From Paracoccus caeni (lineage in GTDB: Bacteria; Pseudomonadota; Alphaproteobacteria; Rhodobacterales; Rhodobacteraceae), in contig NZ_JAEPRQ010000005.1 of assembly GCF_016629665.1 (NCBI RefSeq), positions 124,001 to 188,000 of the forward strand: a stretch of DNA of 64,000 nucleotides. Reading direction: 5' to 3'. The notes under the pieces were generated by a model that saw only the letters and a list, made by a program, of their open reading frames with translations, was not told where the DNA came from and ran no database searches. Below are positions 8,094 to 17,401 of this stretch, in pieces. The position numbers and the translations under genes were made by a program. The stretch's first letter is position 1. Each line of letters opens with the position of its first letter.

Positions 8094-8384
8094 ACGGCGA
8101 TCCACAGATTCACGCTGTGTGATTCGAGCGGTAAATGTGAATGCGGCCCTTAACGACTTCATAAATCGAGTTGCTTGATTTAATCATTCCGCCCCGGACG
8201 GGTTCTGTGTTATCGTTAGCGTCGGCTAAATAGGGCGCGGGGCTGAAAAAAATGCACAGTTTGTAAAAAAAGGCTGGCATGACGGCGGATTTCTGCTTTA
8301 GTCCGTACAAATAACAATAAAATGATCAAGCATGTTGACAAAGACCGCTTGCCTTCGGGTGATCGGGGGGGAGTAAGAAGCGTA
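8094..8384. other. Lower-GC intergenic region
   Basis: About 290 nt between the M48 gene and the next small gene, noticeably more AT-rich than its surroundings (runs such as CTGAAAAAAATGC and TTTGTAAAAAAAGG near 8245-8275). No convincing gene or RNA was recognised. The 14-mer TGTTATCGTTAGCG at 8208-8221 matches the edd/zwf operator at 11 of 14 positions and may be fortuitous. The region probably contains the promoter of the gene at 8385. Confidence 0.4.
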
Positions 8385-8735
8385 ATGATTGGGGTCATTG
8401 TCTGGAGCAGCGAGGACCGCGAAAAAGCGGTCATCTGGTGTGAGGATCACGCATCGCTGGCATATCTTCAGGGAAGAAGCAGTCTGACCGATCCGCAGAC
8501 CTGGCCGGGGCCGGGCGATCTGGTCGAACTGGAAAGCGAGATCGTCGGCGCGCTGCGATATGCGCGTCATGTCGCGATGGTGTCAGAAAATGGCAGGCCG
8601 GATCTGGGTGAGATGCTGAAGGCGCAGCCGGTTGCGTCCAGAGAATCCCATCTGCGTCTTGTCGCTTCAAGCGATGTCGAGCCGACGGATCGGATCGCGC
8701 GGGCGCCAGCCTGGCGGGTCGGCGCCGCGCGCTAA
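8385..8735 (+). CDS. Conserved hypothetical protein
   Basis: 116-residue soluble protein, not recognised. The N-terminus reads MIGVIVWSSEDREKAVIWCEDH, suggesting a small alpha/beta fold with an early strand-helix; the C-terminal third is low in conserved features and basic. ATG 8385 is preferred since a GGGGGGAG stretch lies upstream; ATG 8322 would add 21 residues but has no ribosome-binding site. It converges on ilvN with a 10-nt gap and follows a low-GC region. No functional clue comes from the neighbours. Confidence 0.55.
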   Translation: MIGVIVWSSEDREKAVIWCEDHASLAYLQGRSSLTDPQTWPGPGDLVELESEIVGALRYARHVAMVSENGRPDLGEMLKAQPVASRESHLRLVASSDVEPTDRIARAPAWRVGAAR

Positions 8736-8745
8736 GTCGCGTTGT

Positions 8746-9306
8746 TCAGGCGCCGCGTGCCAGCGCGGCGACCCCGGTGCGGGCCATATCGACAAGGCCC
8801 AGCGGACGCATCAGATCGGCGAAGGCATCCAGCTTCGCCGGAGTGCCGACCACTTCGAAAACAAAGCTTTCCAGCGTTGAATCAACCACATTCGCGCGGA
8901 AGATTTCGGCGATGCGAAGCGCTTCGACGCGCTTGTCGCCTTGACCCCGAACCTTGAACAGGCCCAGTTCCCGTTCGACCGCCGGACCTTCGGCGGTCAG
9001 GTCGTGAACCTCATGCACCGGCACGATACGGCCAAGCTGCGCCTTGATCTGCACGATCACACCCGGCGTTCCGCGGGTGACAACGGTGATCCGCGAGCGG
9101 TGCCCGGTATGATCCACCTCGGCCACGGTCAGGCTGTCGATGTTATAGCCGCGCCCGGAAAACAGCCCGATCACGCGGGCCAGCACGCCCGGCTCGTTCT
9201 CGACCAGAACCGCCAGCGTATGGCTTTCCTCGATCTGCGCATTCGGGTCGCGAAGGTCGTAGGCCGAATGGCTCGACGCACCTTTTTGAATATTCAAAGC
9301 ATTCAT
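8746..9306 (-). CDS. ilvN: Acetolactate synthase small (regulatory) subunit
   Basis: 186-residue regulatory subunit of acetohydroxyacid synthase, the first common enzyme of valine, leucine and isoleucine synthesis; it confers feedback inhibition by valine. An ACT domain occupies about residues 28-100 (HTLAVLVENEPGVLARVIGL, then FSGRGYNIDSLTV), followed by the C-terminal ALS_ss_C domain with LGLFKV and EIFRANVVD. Gene symbol ilvH would be equally defensible. It lies 63 nt downstream of the large subunit in the same orientation, separated by a strong GC hairpin; an AAGAAGG site precedes the ATG. Confidence 0.95.
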   Translation of the reverse strand: MNALNIQKGASSHSAYDLRDPNAQIEESHTLAVLVENEPGVLARVIGLFSGRGYNIDSLTVAEVDHTGHRSRITVVTRGTPGVIVQIKAQLGRIVPVHEVHDLTAEGPAVERELGLFKVRGQGDKRVEALRIAEIFRANVVDSTLESFVFEVVGTPAKLDAFADLMRPLGLVDMARTGVAALARGA

Positions 9307-9343
9307 GGTTCTGCCTTCTTCGTTGCAGAAATACCGCGGGGGT

Positions 9344-9362
9344 GCGGGGGCGGCGCCCCCGC
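9344..9362 (-). terminator. Strong GC hairpin between ilvB and ilvN
   Basis: Perfect 8-bp stem GCGGGGGC/GCCCCCGC with a GGC loop, 7 nt after the ilvB stop and 38 nt before the ilvN start. No T-run follows. It may reduce read-through or protect the ilvB 3' end, adjusting the subunit ratio. The flanking text TTCTTCGTTG...AAATACC recurs near 60520-60537. Confidence 0.5.
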
Positions 9363-9369
9363 GACGATC

Positions 9370-11124
9370 TCAGACCAGCACTGCGCCTTCGGCCTTGATG
9401 GCGTCTTGCGTTTCGGCGTCGCCCAGCAGCATTTCATTATGCGGTTTGCCTGACGGGATCATCGGGAAGCAGTTCTCATGCTTTTCGACCAGCACATCCA
9501 GAATGAACGGCCCGTCATAATCCATCATCTGCTGAATTGCCGCATCCAGATCCTTCGGATCGCGGACCTGCGCGCCTTTGCAGCCGAAAGCCTCGGCCAG
9601 CTTGACGAAATCGGGCAGGCTGTCCGACCAGCTTTGGCTGTAACGCTCGCCATGCAGCAATTGCTGCCATTGCCGGACCATGCCCAGCCGCTCATTGTTC
9701 AGGATGAACTGCTTGACCGGCAGACGGAACTGCACCGCCGTGCCCATTTCCTGCATGTTCATCAGCCAGCTTGCATCGCCCGCGACATTGATGACCAGCG
9801 CCTCGGGATGCGCCATCTGCACCCCGACCGAGGCCGGCAGGCCATAGCCCATCGTGCCAAGCCCGCCCGAAGTCATCCAGCGGTTCGGTTCATCGAAATG
9901 CAGGAATTGCGCCGCCCACATCTGGTGCTGGCCGACCTCGGTGGTGATGTAGCGATCCCGGTCCTTGGTCAGCTCTTGCAGGCGCTGCAGGGCGTATTGC
10001 GGTTTGATGATCGTGTCGCTGTTGCGGTAGAACAGCGAGTTCTTGGTTCTCCAGCCCTCGATCTGTTCCCACCACTTGCCCAGACCAGCCTTGTTGACCT
10101 TGGACCCGCGCGCCTTCCAGACCTCCAGCAATTGCCCCAGAACCGAGGCGACATCGCCGACGATCGGCACATCGACCTGAATGACCTTGTTGATCGAGGA
10201 CGGATCGATATCGATATGCGCCTTGATCGAGCCGGGGCTGAAATCGGCCAGCCGCCCGGTGATCCGGTCATCGAAGCGCGCGCCGATATTGATCATCAGA
10301 TCGCAGCCATGCATCGCCAGATTGGCCTCGTAAAGACCGTGCATCCCCAGCATTCCCAGCCAGCCCTTGCCCGAGGCGGGATAGGCGCCCAGACCCATCA
10401 GCGTCGAGGTGATCGGGAAGCCGGTCGAATCCGCCAGTTCGCGCAACAACCTGCTGGCTTCGTTCCCCGAATTGATGACCCCGCCGCCGGTATAAAGGAT
10501 CGGCCGCTCTGCCTGTTCGATCAGTTCGACCAGACGGGTGATCGCGCCGATATCGCCCTTGCGCTCGGGCTGATAGCGGCTTGTCTCGACCTCGGTCGGC
10601 GCGACATATTCGTCGGTCGCGAATTGAACATCCTTCGGAATATCGACCAGAACCGGACCCGGACGGCCCGAGGTGGCGACATGGAACGCCTTGTGGATCG
10701 TCTCGGCCAGCTTGCCCGTATCCTTCACCAGCCAGTTATGCTTGGTGCAGGGGCGGGTGATGCCGACGGTATCGGCCTCCTGAAAGCCATCGGTGCCGAT
10801 CATGAAGGTCGGAACCTGACCCGACAGAACGACAATCGGGATCGAATCCAGCAGCGCATCGGTCAGCCCGGTGACCGCATTGGTCGCGCCGGGGCCAGAG
10901 GTAACCAGAACGACGCCGGGTTTCCCGGTCGAGCGGGCATAGCCTTCGGCCATGTGAACCGCGCCCTGTTCATGGCGGACCAGAACATGGGTGATGTCGT
11001 TTTGCTGAAAAATTTCATCATAAATGGGTAGTACCGCCCCGCCCGGATAGCCGAATACGGTATCGACGCCCTGATCGCGCAGCGCTTCGACAACCATTCT
11101 CGCACCCGTCATCATTCGGGACAT
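9370..11124 (-). CDS. ilvB: Acetolactate synthase large (catalytic) subunit
   Basis: 584-residue thiamine diphosphate and FAD-dependent enzyme that condenses pyruvate with pyruvate or 2-oxobutyrate. The N-terminal domain has FGYPGGAVLPIYDE and the catalytic glutamate in VRHEQGAVHMAEGYA; the central FAD domain contains TGGGVINSGNEAS; the C-terminal ThDP motif reads GDASWLMNMQEM...FILNN, so the third motif residue is Ala where many enzymes have Gly. Length is normal. A GGAG site precedes the start by 8 nt. No branched-chain-rich leader peptide was found in the 170 nt upstream, so classical attenuation is not supported. Operon with ilvN; symbol ilvI or ilvG is also in use for orthologues. Confidence 0.95.
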   Translation of the reverse strand: MSRMMTGARMVVEALRDQGVDTVFGYPGGAVLPIYDEIFQQNDITHVLVRHEQGAVHMAEGYARSTGKPGVVLVTSGPGATNAVTGLTDALLDSIPIVVLSGQVPTFMIGTDGFQEADTVGITRPCTKHNWLVKDTGKLAETIHKAFHVATSGRPGPVLVDIPKDVQFATDEYVAPTEVETSRYQPERKGDIGAITRLVELIEQAERPILYTGGGVINSGNEASRLLRELADSTGFPITSTLMGLGAYPASGKGWLGMLGMHGLYEANLAMHGCDLMINIGARFDDRITGRLADFSPGSIKAHIDIDPSSINKVIQVDVPIVGDVASVLGQLLEVWKARGSKVNKAGLGKWWEQIEGWRTKNSLFYRNSDTIIKPQYALQRLQELTKDRDRYITTEVGQHQMWAAQFLHFDEPNRWMTSGGLGTMGYGLPASVGVQMAHPEALVINVAGDASWLMNMQEMGTAVQFRLPVKQFILNNERLGMVRQWQQLLHGERYSQSWSDSLPDFVKLAEAFGCKGAQVRDPKDLDAAIQQMMDYDGPFILDVLVEKHENCFPMIPSGKPHNEMLLGDAETQDAIKAEGAVLV

Positions 11125-11294
11125 GTCTCTTACTCCATTAAGTTAACCCCACCCGGACAGAATCCCGCCCGCGCGTCGGCGCAAACTATGGAGACCGCCG
11201 GAAAGGGTCAATGGGCATTCTGGAGAAAGTAACGCTGTGATGCCGAAATTTGAAATTATCTTGCGTGATTTGGTCGGGCGTATTGCGTGCCCGG

Positions 11295-12131
11295 CTACCG
11301 ATCAAACTGCGGCAGCGCGATCCGCGCCACCTGTTCGATGATCGGATCGACCGACAGCGGATGCGCTTCGTTCGAGTGTTTCTGCGGATCGCCGATATTC
11401 TGCCAGACCCCGCCCTTATAGATCTCCAGCGCCGAGAACCGCGCCTTGTAATCCATCTTCCGGCTGCCCGGCACCCAGTAACCCAGATAGATATAGGGCA
11501 AGTTGGCCGCACGGGCGATCTCGATGTGATCCAGAATGATATAGGTGCCAAGGCTGGCCGCCTGCATCGCCGGATCATAGAAGCTGTAAACAAGGCTCAG
11601 CCCGTCATCCAGAACGTCGGTCAGGCAAACCGCGACCAGATCGTCATCGCTTTTCGCTGCCCCCGGATTGCCGCCATCGCGCCGATACTCGATCACCCGG
11701 GTCTTGACCGGGGTTTCCTCAATCATGGCGGCGAATTCGAAGATATCCATGTCGGCCATGCCGCCATCGGTGTGGCGACTGTCCAGATACATGCGGAACA
11801 GTTCGAACTGCTCTTCCGTGGCCCAGGCGCTGGTGGCGATCCGGCGCAGATCGTCGTTGCGCCGCTTCAGCCGCCGCTGCGTCCGCGACGGATGGAAATC
11901 CGCGATCCTTATTCGCGCCGACATGCAGGCCACGCAGCTTTCGCAGCTTGGCCGATACAACACGTTTTGCGAACGCCGGAAGCCCTGCCGCGACAGTGCA
12001 TTGTTAAGCTCGGTCGCGTTATCCCCGTGCAAGGCCGTGAACAGCTTGCGCTCGGCCCTGCCGTGCAGATACGGGCAGGGCTGCGGAGCCGTGACATAGA
12101 ACTGTGGCGCGTGGGGAAGAGTGTGCCGCAT
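11295..12131 (-). CDS. bpt: Aspartate/glutamate leucyltransferase (N-degron pathway)
   Basis: 278-residue aminoacyl-tRNA-protein transferase. Bpt enzymes move leucine from Leu-tRNA to proteins with N-terminal Asp or Glu, marking them for ClpAP/S degradation in the cytoplasm. The family is clear from the Cys-rich segment [16 protein letters not shown] near residue 65, the [10 protein letters not shown] block, and the C-terminal [16 protein letters not shown] motif. ATG 12131 is used; an in-frame GTG at 12140 adds three residues and neither has a good ribosome-binding site. It is divergent from glnE and followed by ilvB in the same orientation 170 nt on. Confidence 0.92.
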   Translation of the reverse strand: MRHTLPHAPQFYVTAPQPCPYLHGRAERKLFTALHGDNATELNNALSRQGFRRSQNVLYRPSCESCVACMSARIRIADFHPSRTQRRLKRRNDDLRRIATSAWATEEQFELFRMYLDSRHTDGGMADMDIFEFAAMIEETPVKTRVIEYRRDGGNPGAAKSDDDLVAVCLTDVLDDGLSLVYSFYDPAMQAASLGTYIILDHIEIARAANLPYIYLGYWVPGSRKMDYKARFSALEIYKGGVWQNIGDPQKHSNEAHPLSVDPIIEQVARIALPQFDR

Positions 12132-12312
12132 CAGGAACACACCACGCGACAGAATGGCATAACGGGACTGATCATGCGGGAAACGATGTCCGACTGCGCC
12201 TCATGGTTGAACTGGGCAAAGCCTAACAACGATTCCTGCACAGGGAAAGCCGGGAAAGGATTAAAGCCTTCATCGATATTTCGGTGTCTGGGTCGTTGAC
12301 GCAACAAAGGCA

Positions 12313-15129
12313 ATGGCTACTGTTCCCGGCATGAATTTCAGCAGCCGCATCACCCGCCATCCGATCCCCGCCGATAGCGCCCGCGCCGCCGATCTGGCGG
12401 GCCTGTTCACCGGACTGCCGGGGCCGGTTGTCGATCTGATCGCCGCGACCGCAGGCAGTAGTCCCTATCTGGCGGGGTTGCTGGCGAAAGAGGCGGAATG
12501 GCTGCCAGAAGCTCTTGATCACGACGATGTTGTGGCGCGCGAGACGGCGGGTTTCGAAGAGCTTGCACCGGATGACCTGTCCATCGCCCTGCGCCGGGCC
12601 AAGCGTCGCATCGCGCTGATGACCGCTTTGGCCGATATGGGCGGTGTCTGGCCGCTGGAGCAGGTCACCGGCGCGCTGTCGGATTTTGCGGATCGCGCCG
12701 TCGATCTGGCGCTGCGGGTCCATGTCGCGCATGAGCAGCGGCGCGGAAAGCTGCCCGAGACCCAGGCCGATGCCGGTGGCATCTTCGCCTTGGCCATGGG
12801 CAAGGGCGGCGCGGGCGAACTGAATTACAGCTCCGACATCGACCTGATCGTTCTTTTCGACGAAACCGCCTATGCCGATGCCGACCAGCAAGAGGCGCGC
12901 GCCGCCCTGATTCGTGCCACCCGCAAGATGACCGCGACGCTGTCGGACGTGACCGGACACGGCTATGTCTTCCGCACTGACCTGCGCCTGCGCCCGGACG
13001 CGGCGGTGACGCCGGTCTGCATCTCGACCGCCGCGGCGCTGGCCTATTACGAGGCCGAGGGCCGGACATGGGAACGCGCCGCCTTCATCAAGGCGCGGGC
13101 GGCGGCGGGCGACATCAAGGCGGGCGAGCGTTTCCTGCGCGAACTGCGCCCCTTCGTCTGGCGCAAGCATCTGGATTTTGCGGCCATTCAGGACGCCCAT
13201 GACATGCGCCTGCGGATTCGCGACCATAAGGGGCTGGGCGGCAAGCTGTCGGTGCCGGGTCACAATATGAAGCTGGGGCGTGGCGGCATCCGCGAGATCG
13301 AATTTTTCACCCAGACCCGCCAATTGATCGCTGGCGGTCGCGACCCCGATCTGCGGCTTCGCGATACGGTCGGCGGCCTTGCGGCGCTGGCCGCGAAGGG
13401 CTGGATTCCGCCCGAAGTGGCCGAGGAACTGACCGCCCATTACCGCGAGCATCGCGATATCGAGCATCGCATCCAGATGGTGAACGATGCTCAGACCCAT
13501 TCTCTGCCAAAGGATGCCGAGGGGCTGCGGGTCATCGCCGCCATGATGGGCGAGGGCGATCCCGACGCCTTCGAGACAAGACTGAAATCGCGGTTGGAGC
13601 GGGTCCACGATCTGACCGAATCCTTCTTCGCGCCCGGCGAGACCCCGGATCGCCCCGATCTGTCCGAGGAATCCCGTACCATCATCTCGCGCTGGCAGTC
13701 CTATCCGGCGCTGCGTTCCGCCCGCGCCCAGCAAATTTTCAAGCGGGTCGAGCCAGAGCTTCTGTCCCGCATGGCCCGCACCGGCCATCCGCAGGATGCG
13801 CTGGCCCGGTTCGACAGCTTTCTGTCGGGTCTGCCCGCGGGGGTGCAGCTTTTCGCGCTGTTCGAGGCCAATCCGCAATTGATCGACCTGATCGTCGATA
13901 TCTGCGGCACCGCGCCGGGCCTTGCCTCTTATCTGGCGCGGCATTCGGCGGTGCTGGACGCGGTTCTGGGCGGCAGCTTCTTCGCACCTTGGCCGGGGGC
14001 CTCGGGGTTGCGCGATGCGCTGACCGCCAGCCTTCAATCCATGCTCACCAGTCCGGGCGGCGGGTATGAACAGGCGCTGGATACTGCCCGTCGCTGGGCG
14101 CATGAATGGGAATTTCGCATCGGCGTTCACCATCTGCGCGGGCTGATCGATGCGGATGAAGCCGCGTTGCAATATGCCGATCTGGCCGATGCCTGCATCG
14201 CCGCGCTGTTCCCGATCACCGCCGAGGATTTCGCCCTGCGTCATGGAGCCCCTCCGGGTCGGGGGGCGGTGGTGCTGGGCATGGGGTCGCTTGGCGCGCG
14301 GAACCTCAATTCCGGCTCGGATCTCGATCTGATCGTGATCTACGACGCCGCGGGCGAGGACAGTTCGGACGGAAAACGGCCTCTGGCGACGCGCGCCTAT
14401 TATTCACGCCTGACGCAGGCGATGATCACCGCGATCTCTGCACCCACAGCCGAGGGGCGGCTCTACGAGGTGGATATGCGGCTGCGCCCTTCCGGGCGGC
14501 AAGGGCCGGTCGCGACCTCGATCCAGAGCTTCGAGAATTACCAGATGACCGAGGCCTGGACATGGGAGCATCTGGCCCTGACCCGCGCCCGTGTCGTTGC
14601 CGCGACGGGATCGGATGGCGAGGGGCTGTCCGCCGATGTCGAGGCGCTACGGCTGCGGATCCTCAAGGAACGCGGCGGCGATGCCCGCGTGCTGCCGGAT
14701 CTGGCCGAGATGCGGACGCGCATTTTCGCGGCGAAAGCGACCGATGGCGCATGGGAAGCGAAGGTCGGACCGGGGCGATTGCAGGATATCGACCTGACGG
14801 CGCAAAGCCTAGCGCTTCGGGCGGGCGATCCGGCGCGATCAACGCTGGCGCAATTACGAGCGGCGCGACGGGCCGGGCTGATCGATGCCGAGACGGCCGA
14901 CAGCCTGTCCTCGGCCTGGCGGTTCCTGTGGCGGTTGCAGGCCTCTGGGCGATTACTGACGGCAAAGCCGCTGGATCTGGACGAGCTGGGCCGTGGTGGG
15001 CAAGAGCTTCTGCTGCGCGAGACGGGGCAGCCGACACTCGACGCGCTGACCGATGAGCTTGCGCGAAAGGTGAAGCTGGCTGCCGGGATGATCGACGCTC
15101 TGCTGCCACCGCACGAGAGCGGGAAGTAA
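12313..15129 (+). CDS. glnE: Bifunctional glutamine synthetase adenylyltransferase/deadenylase
   Basis: 938-residue enzyme that adenylylates glutamine synthetase (inactivation) and removes AMP again, under control of PII proteins. Two nucleotidyltransferase domains are visible: the deadenylase half with AMGKGGAGELNYSSDIDLIV near residue 160 and the adenylylase half with GMGSLGARNLNSGSDLDL near residue 650, each followed by the MRLRPSG or LRLRPDA type segment. The linker carries GRGGIREIEFFTQ. Length is typical. The ATG at 12313 is used; ATG 12331 is an alternative. It is monocistronic between bpt (divergent) and the glycosyltransferase gene (convergent). Confidence 0.95.
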   Translation: MATVPGMNFSSRITRHPIPADSARAADLAGLFTGLPGPVVDLIAATAGSSPYLAGLLAKEAEWLPEALDHDDVVARETAGFEELAPDDLSIALRRAKRRIALMTALADMGGVWPLEQVTGALSDFADRAVDLALRVHVAHEQRRGKLPETQADAGGIFALAMGKGGAGELNYSSDIDLIVLFDETAYADADQQEARAALIRATRKMTATLSDVTGHGYVFRTDLRLRPDAAVTPVCISTAAALAYYEAEGRTWERAAFIKARAAAGDIKAGERFLRELRPFVWRKHLDFAAIQDAHDMRLRIRDHKGLGGKLSVPGHNMKLGRGGIREIEFFTQTRQLIAGGRDPDLRLRDTVGGLAALAAKGWIPPEVAEELTAHYREHRDIEHRIQMVNDAQTHSLPKDAEGLRVIAAMMGEGDPDAFETRLKSRLERVHDLTESFFAPGETPDRPDLSEESRTIISRWQSYPALRSARAQQIFKRVEPELLSRMARTGHPQDALARFDSFLSGLPAGVQLFALFEANPQLIDLIVDICGTAPGLASYLARHSAVLDAVLGGSFFAPWPGASGLRDALTASLQSMLTSPGGGYEQALDTARRWAHEWEFRIGVHHLRGLIDADEAALQYADLADACIAALFPITAEDFALRHGAPPGRGAVVLGMGSLGARNLNSGSDLDLIVIYDAAGEDSSDGKRPLATRAYYSRLTQAMITAISAPTAEGRLYEVDMRLRPSGRQGPVATSIQSFENYQMTEAWTWEHLALTRARVVAATGSDGEGLSADVEALRLRILKERGGDARVLPDLAEMRTRIFAAKATDGAWEAKVGPGRLQDIDLTAQSLALRAGDPARSTLAQLRAARRAGLIDAETADSLSSAWRFLWRLQASGRLLTAKPLDLDELGRGGQELLLRETGQPTLDALTDELARKVKLAAGMIDALLPPHESGK

Positions 15130-15167
15130 GGCCCGCTCCTCTGTCCCGGCCCAACGGTGTGTCGCCT

Positions 15168-17285
15168 TCAGGCAGTCGCTCGCTCACTTGCCACCAATGG
15201 TGCCGTGCCGGTGCCGTTTTCGGCAGCCGCCGCAACCGGCCACATATCGCAATTTGCTGCATCTTCGGTCGGACGCGCCTCGCCGATCTGGCCCAGAAAC
15301 TCTACGGTAGCCGTGCCCTCGAGCATCACCACCACCGGCTGTCCCTCGGTCGCGTCATAGATGCCATGCGCCGTCTTGTCCCAGTAAAACGGCTTCACAA
15401 CCACCTCGTAAATCGCCTTCCAACCGGCAAGACAGCCTAGCGGGAAATAGAAATGCATCCCCGGCACCCAGGCCAGCAAATGACGATGCTTCTTGCCGCG
15501 CACCGCCCACATGCCCACCGCGATGCTGATCAGTTCCGAGATGATGAAGGTTCCGAACAGCAAAACCGTCGCATATCCGCCCAGAACATCCTGCAGCGGT
15601 GCGCGCAACGGATGCGGCAGGCCAAGGCTGAGCAGCCAGAAGCTCCACAAGACAGGGGCCAGCAAATATTGCGACAGCGCGCCGAAAAACTGGATCTGGA
15701 AGCCTATGAAACGCCACGCGCCAAGTTCGCGCCACAGCACGACCGGCTTGCGCATATGGACGCCCCAGGTCATCGCATAACCCTTGAGCCAGCGCGAGCG
15801 TTGCTTGACCCAGGGCAGGGCGCGGCAATTCGCCTCTTCGTCGGTGGTGGTATCGATGATCTCGGTCCGCCAGCCGCGACGGGCCAGACGGACGCCCAGA
15901 TCGGCATCCTCGGTGACGTTCCACGCATCCCACGCGCCGACATCTTCCAGCGGCTGGCGGCGGAAAAACAGCGTCGTCCCGCCCAGCGGCACCACCAGCC
16001 CAAGCCGCGCCACGCCGGGCAGCAGCACCCGGAACCATGTCGCATATTCGATGGTAAAGCAGCGGGCGAGCCAGTTGGTGCGCGGGTTGTAGTAATCCAG
16101 CGCCCCCTGCAGGCAGGCCACATCCGGCGGCGCGAAGTGGAAGCGTCGGGCGACCTTGTGAAGCTGATCGGGGTCTGGCCGGTCCTCGGCATCCCAGATG
16201 CCGATGATCTCGCCCCGGCAGAAGTTCAGCGCATAGTTCAGCGCGCGCGGTTTGGTTTGCACCGGGCCATCGGGCACTTGCACGACCCTGATCCAACCGG
16301 GCAGGGTGGCACCGTCCAGCGCCTTGCGGGTGACCTGATCGCTGGCCTCGATCACCAGCAGGATATCGGTCAGCTCGCGCGGATAATCCAGCCGCGCCAG
16401 CCGCGCGACCAGCTTGCCCGCCACATCGCTTTCCTTGAACAGAGGCACCATGACCGAGATCAGCGGCAGCGGTCCGGTCATCTCGGGCGCGGCGACCGCA
16501 CGGCTGGCTAACGCTTCGCGCAGCGCCTGATCCTCGGCGTTCTTGGCCAAGGTGGCACGGAACGCCGCCAGCTTCAGCCCGCTTTGGGCGATCAGGCTGA
16601 TCGTCGCCCAGATCGTCAGGACCGATAGCACCGCCACCGGCGTCAGGCAAAGACCCGCGACCATCAGGGCGATCAGCCCCATTGCGATCTGTCCGGTCCG
16701 CGCCTCGTTCCTTGTGCGGCAGCTTTCCTCGGCCGGGACGCGCAGTTCGGCGCGGCGGGTCAAGGCGATCCGGCGGGTTGCAAGAACGCCCGACTGCGCC
16801 TGTTCATCGCTGCAAAGCACCATGCGGACCTGCCCGAAAGAAGCCGGAAACTGTGGGGTCAGGGCTTCGAAATGTTCGGGCCGCGCGGTTGCGACCCAAG
16901 TGACACCGCCGATCCGTCGCCAAGGCAGGATGCCATGGCGCAGGCAGAATTCGGCGCCAAGCGCATCAATCAGGCGCGGGTCGGGCGGGGATTGGATTGG
17001 GTCAATGGCCGAGGTGCGCCACTGCCGGGTCAGGGCGCGCAGCAGCGCCTCGGGCGTGACCCAGCCTTGCGACAACAGGATCTGGCCCAGCCTGACATTC
17101 TGACGCTGCCGCATGACCACGGCTTTCAGCAGGTTGCCGGGATCGACTGCCTCGTCCTCCAGCAACATTCGTCCCAATTGTCGCTGATTGTGCGATGCAA
17201 GCCGGGCGACCATTTTCGCCGACGAGTCATCATCCTGCGCCGGACGGCGAGCGGTCGAATTCGGCAGGCGCGCAATCTCGGCCAT
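15168..17285 (-). CDS. Family 2 glycosyltransferase with N-terminal MshEN-like domain
   Basis: 705-residue inner-membrane glycosyltransferase. Residues 36-88 hold two tandem MshEN-type motifs spaced as in c-di-GMP-binding MshE: the second (65-88) has R65-L-G, L70-L71, G74, L81, L85 and Q88; the first is degenerate (Q36-L-G, E45 for Gly). Two hydrophobic helices at about 200-240 precede a GT2 domain with the DAEDRPDPDQ metal site, TEDADLG and the processive-enzyme QRSRWLKGY motif; several membrane helices follow (about 530-630). It probably builds or transfers a surface polysaccharide. NfrB in E. coli pairs the same modules in the opposite order. Product unknown. ATG follows AAGGGA; convergent with glnE. 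Confidence 0.85.
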   Translation of the reverse strand: MAEIARLPNSTARRPAQDDDSSAKMVARLASHNQRQLGRMLLEDEAVDPGNLLKAVVMRQRQNVRLGQILLSQGWVTPEALLRALTRQWRTSAIDPIQSPPDPRLIDALGAEFCLRHGILPWRRIGGVTWVATARPEHFEALTPQFPASFGQVRMVLCSDEQAQSGVLATRRIALTRRAELRVPAEESCRTRNEARTGQIAMGLIALMVAGLCLTPVAVLSVLTIWATISLIAQSGLKLAAFRATLAKNAEDQALREALASRAVAAPEMTGPLPLISVMVPLFKESDVAGKLVARLARLDYPRELTDILLVIEASDQVTRKALDGATLPGWIRVVQVPDGPVQTKPRALNYALNFCRGEIIGIWDAEDRPDPDQLHKVARRFHFAPPDVACLQGALDYYNPRTNWLARCFTIEYATWFRVLLPGVARLGLVVPLGGTTLFFRRQPLEDVGAWDAWNVTEDADLGVRLARRGWRTEIIDTTTDEEANCRALPWVKQRSRWLKGYAMTWGVHMRKPVVLWRELGAWRFIGFQIQFFGALSQYLLAPVLWSFWLLSLGLPHPLRAPLQDVLGGYATVLLFGTFIISELISIAVGMWAVRGKKHRHLLAWVPGMHFYFPLGCLAGWKAIYEVVVKPFYWDKTAHGIYDATEGQPVVVMLEGTATVEFLGQIGEARPTEDAANCDMWPVAAAAENGTGTAPLVASERATA

Positions 17286-17360
17286 GGGCGATTCCCTTGT
17301 GGATCGACCAAAGGTTGCATGGCGCGAGTTAAGAACAGGTTAAGCGTGATCTGAGGGCGT

Positions 17361-17387
17361 CATCGCCCGATTTAAGCTCGGGCGATG
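17361..17387 (-). terminator. Terminator hairpin after carA
   Basis: Perfect 10-bp stem CATCGCCCGA/TCGGGCGATG around a 7-nt loop, 14 nt beyond the carA stop. An outer CTGAG/CTCAG pair (17351-17355 and 17394-17398) extends it. There is no T-run, as is often the case in this group. Confidence 0.65.
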
Positions 17388-17401
17388 TCTAATCTCAGCC
17401 T

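Noticed and set aside
9478..11031. 517-codon plus-strand frame opposite ilvB
   Set aside because: Antisense to a conserved enzyme gene with no ribosome-binding site or recognisable domain.
11125..11294. Search for a branched-chain leader peptide upstream of ilvB
   Set aside because: No short ORF with runs of Leu, Val or Ile and no terminator/antiterminator pair was found.
12223..14244. 673-codon minus-strand frame opposite glnE
   Set aside because: It is antisense to the clearly conserved glnE and has a Gly/Arg/Gln-rich composition typical of a shadow frame.
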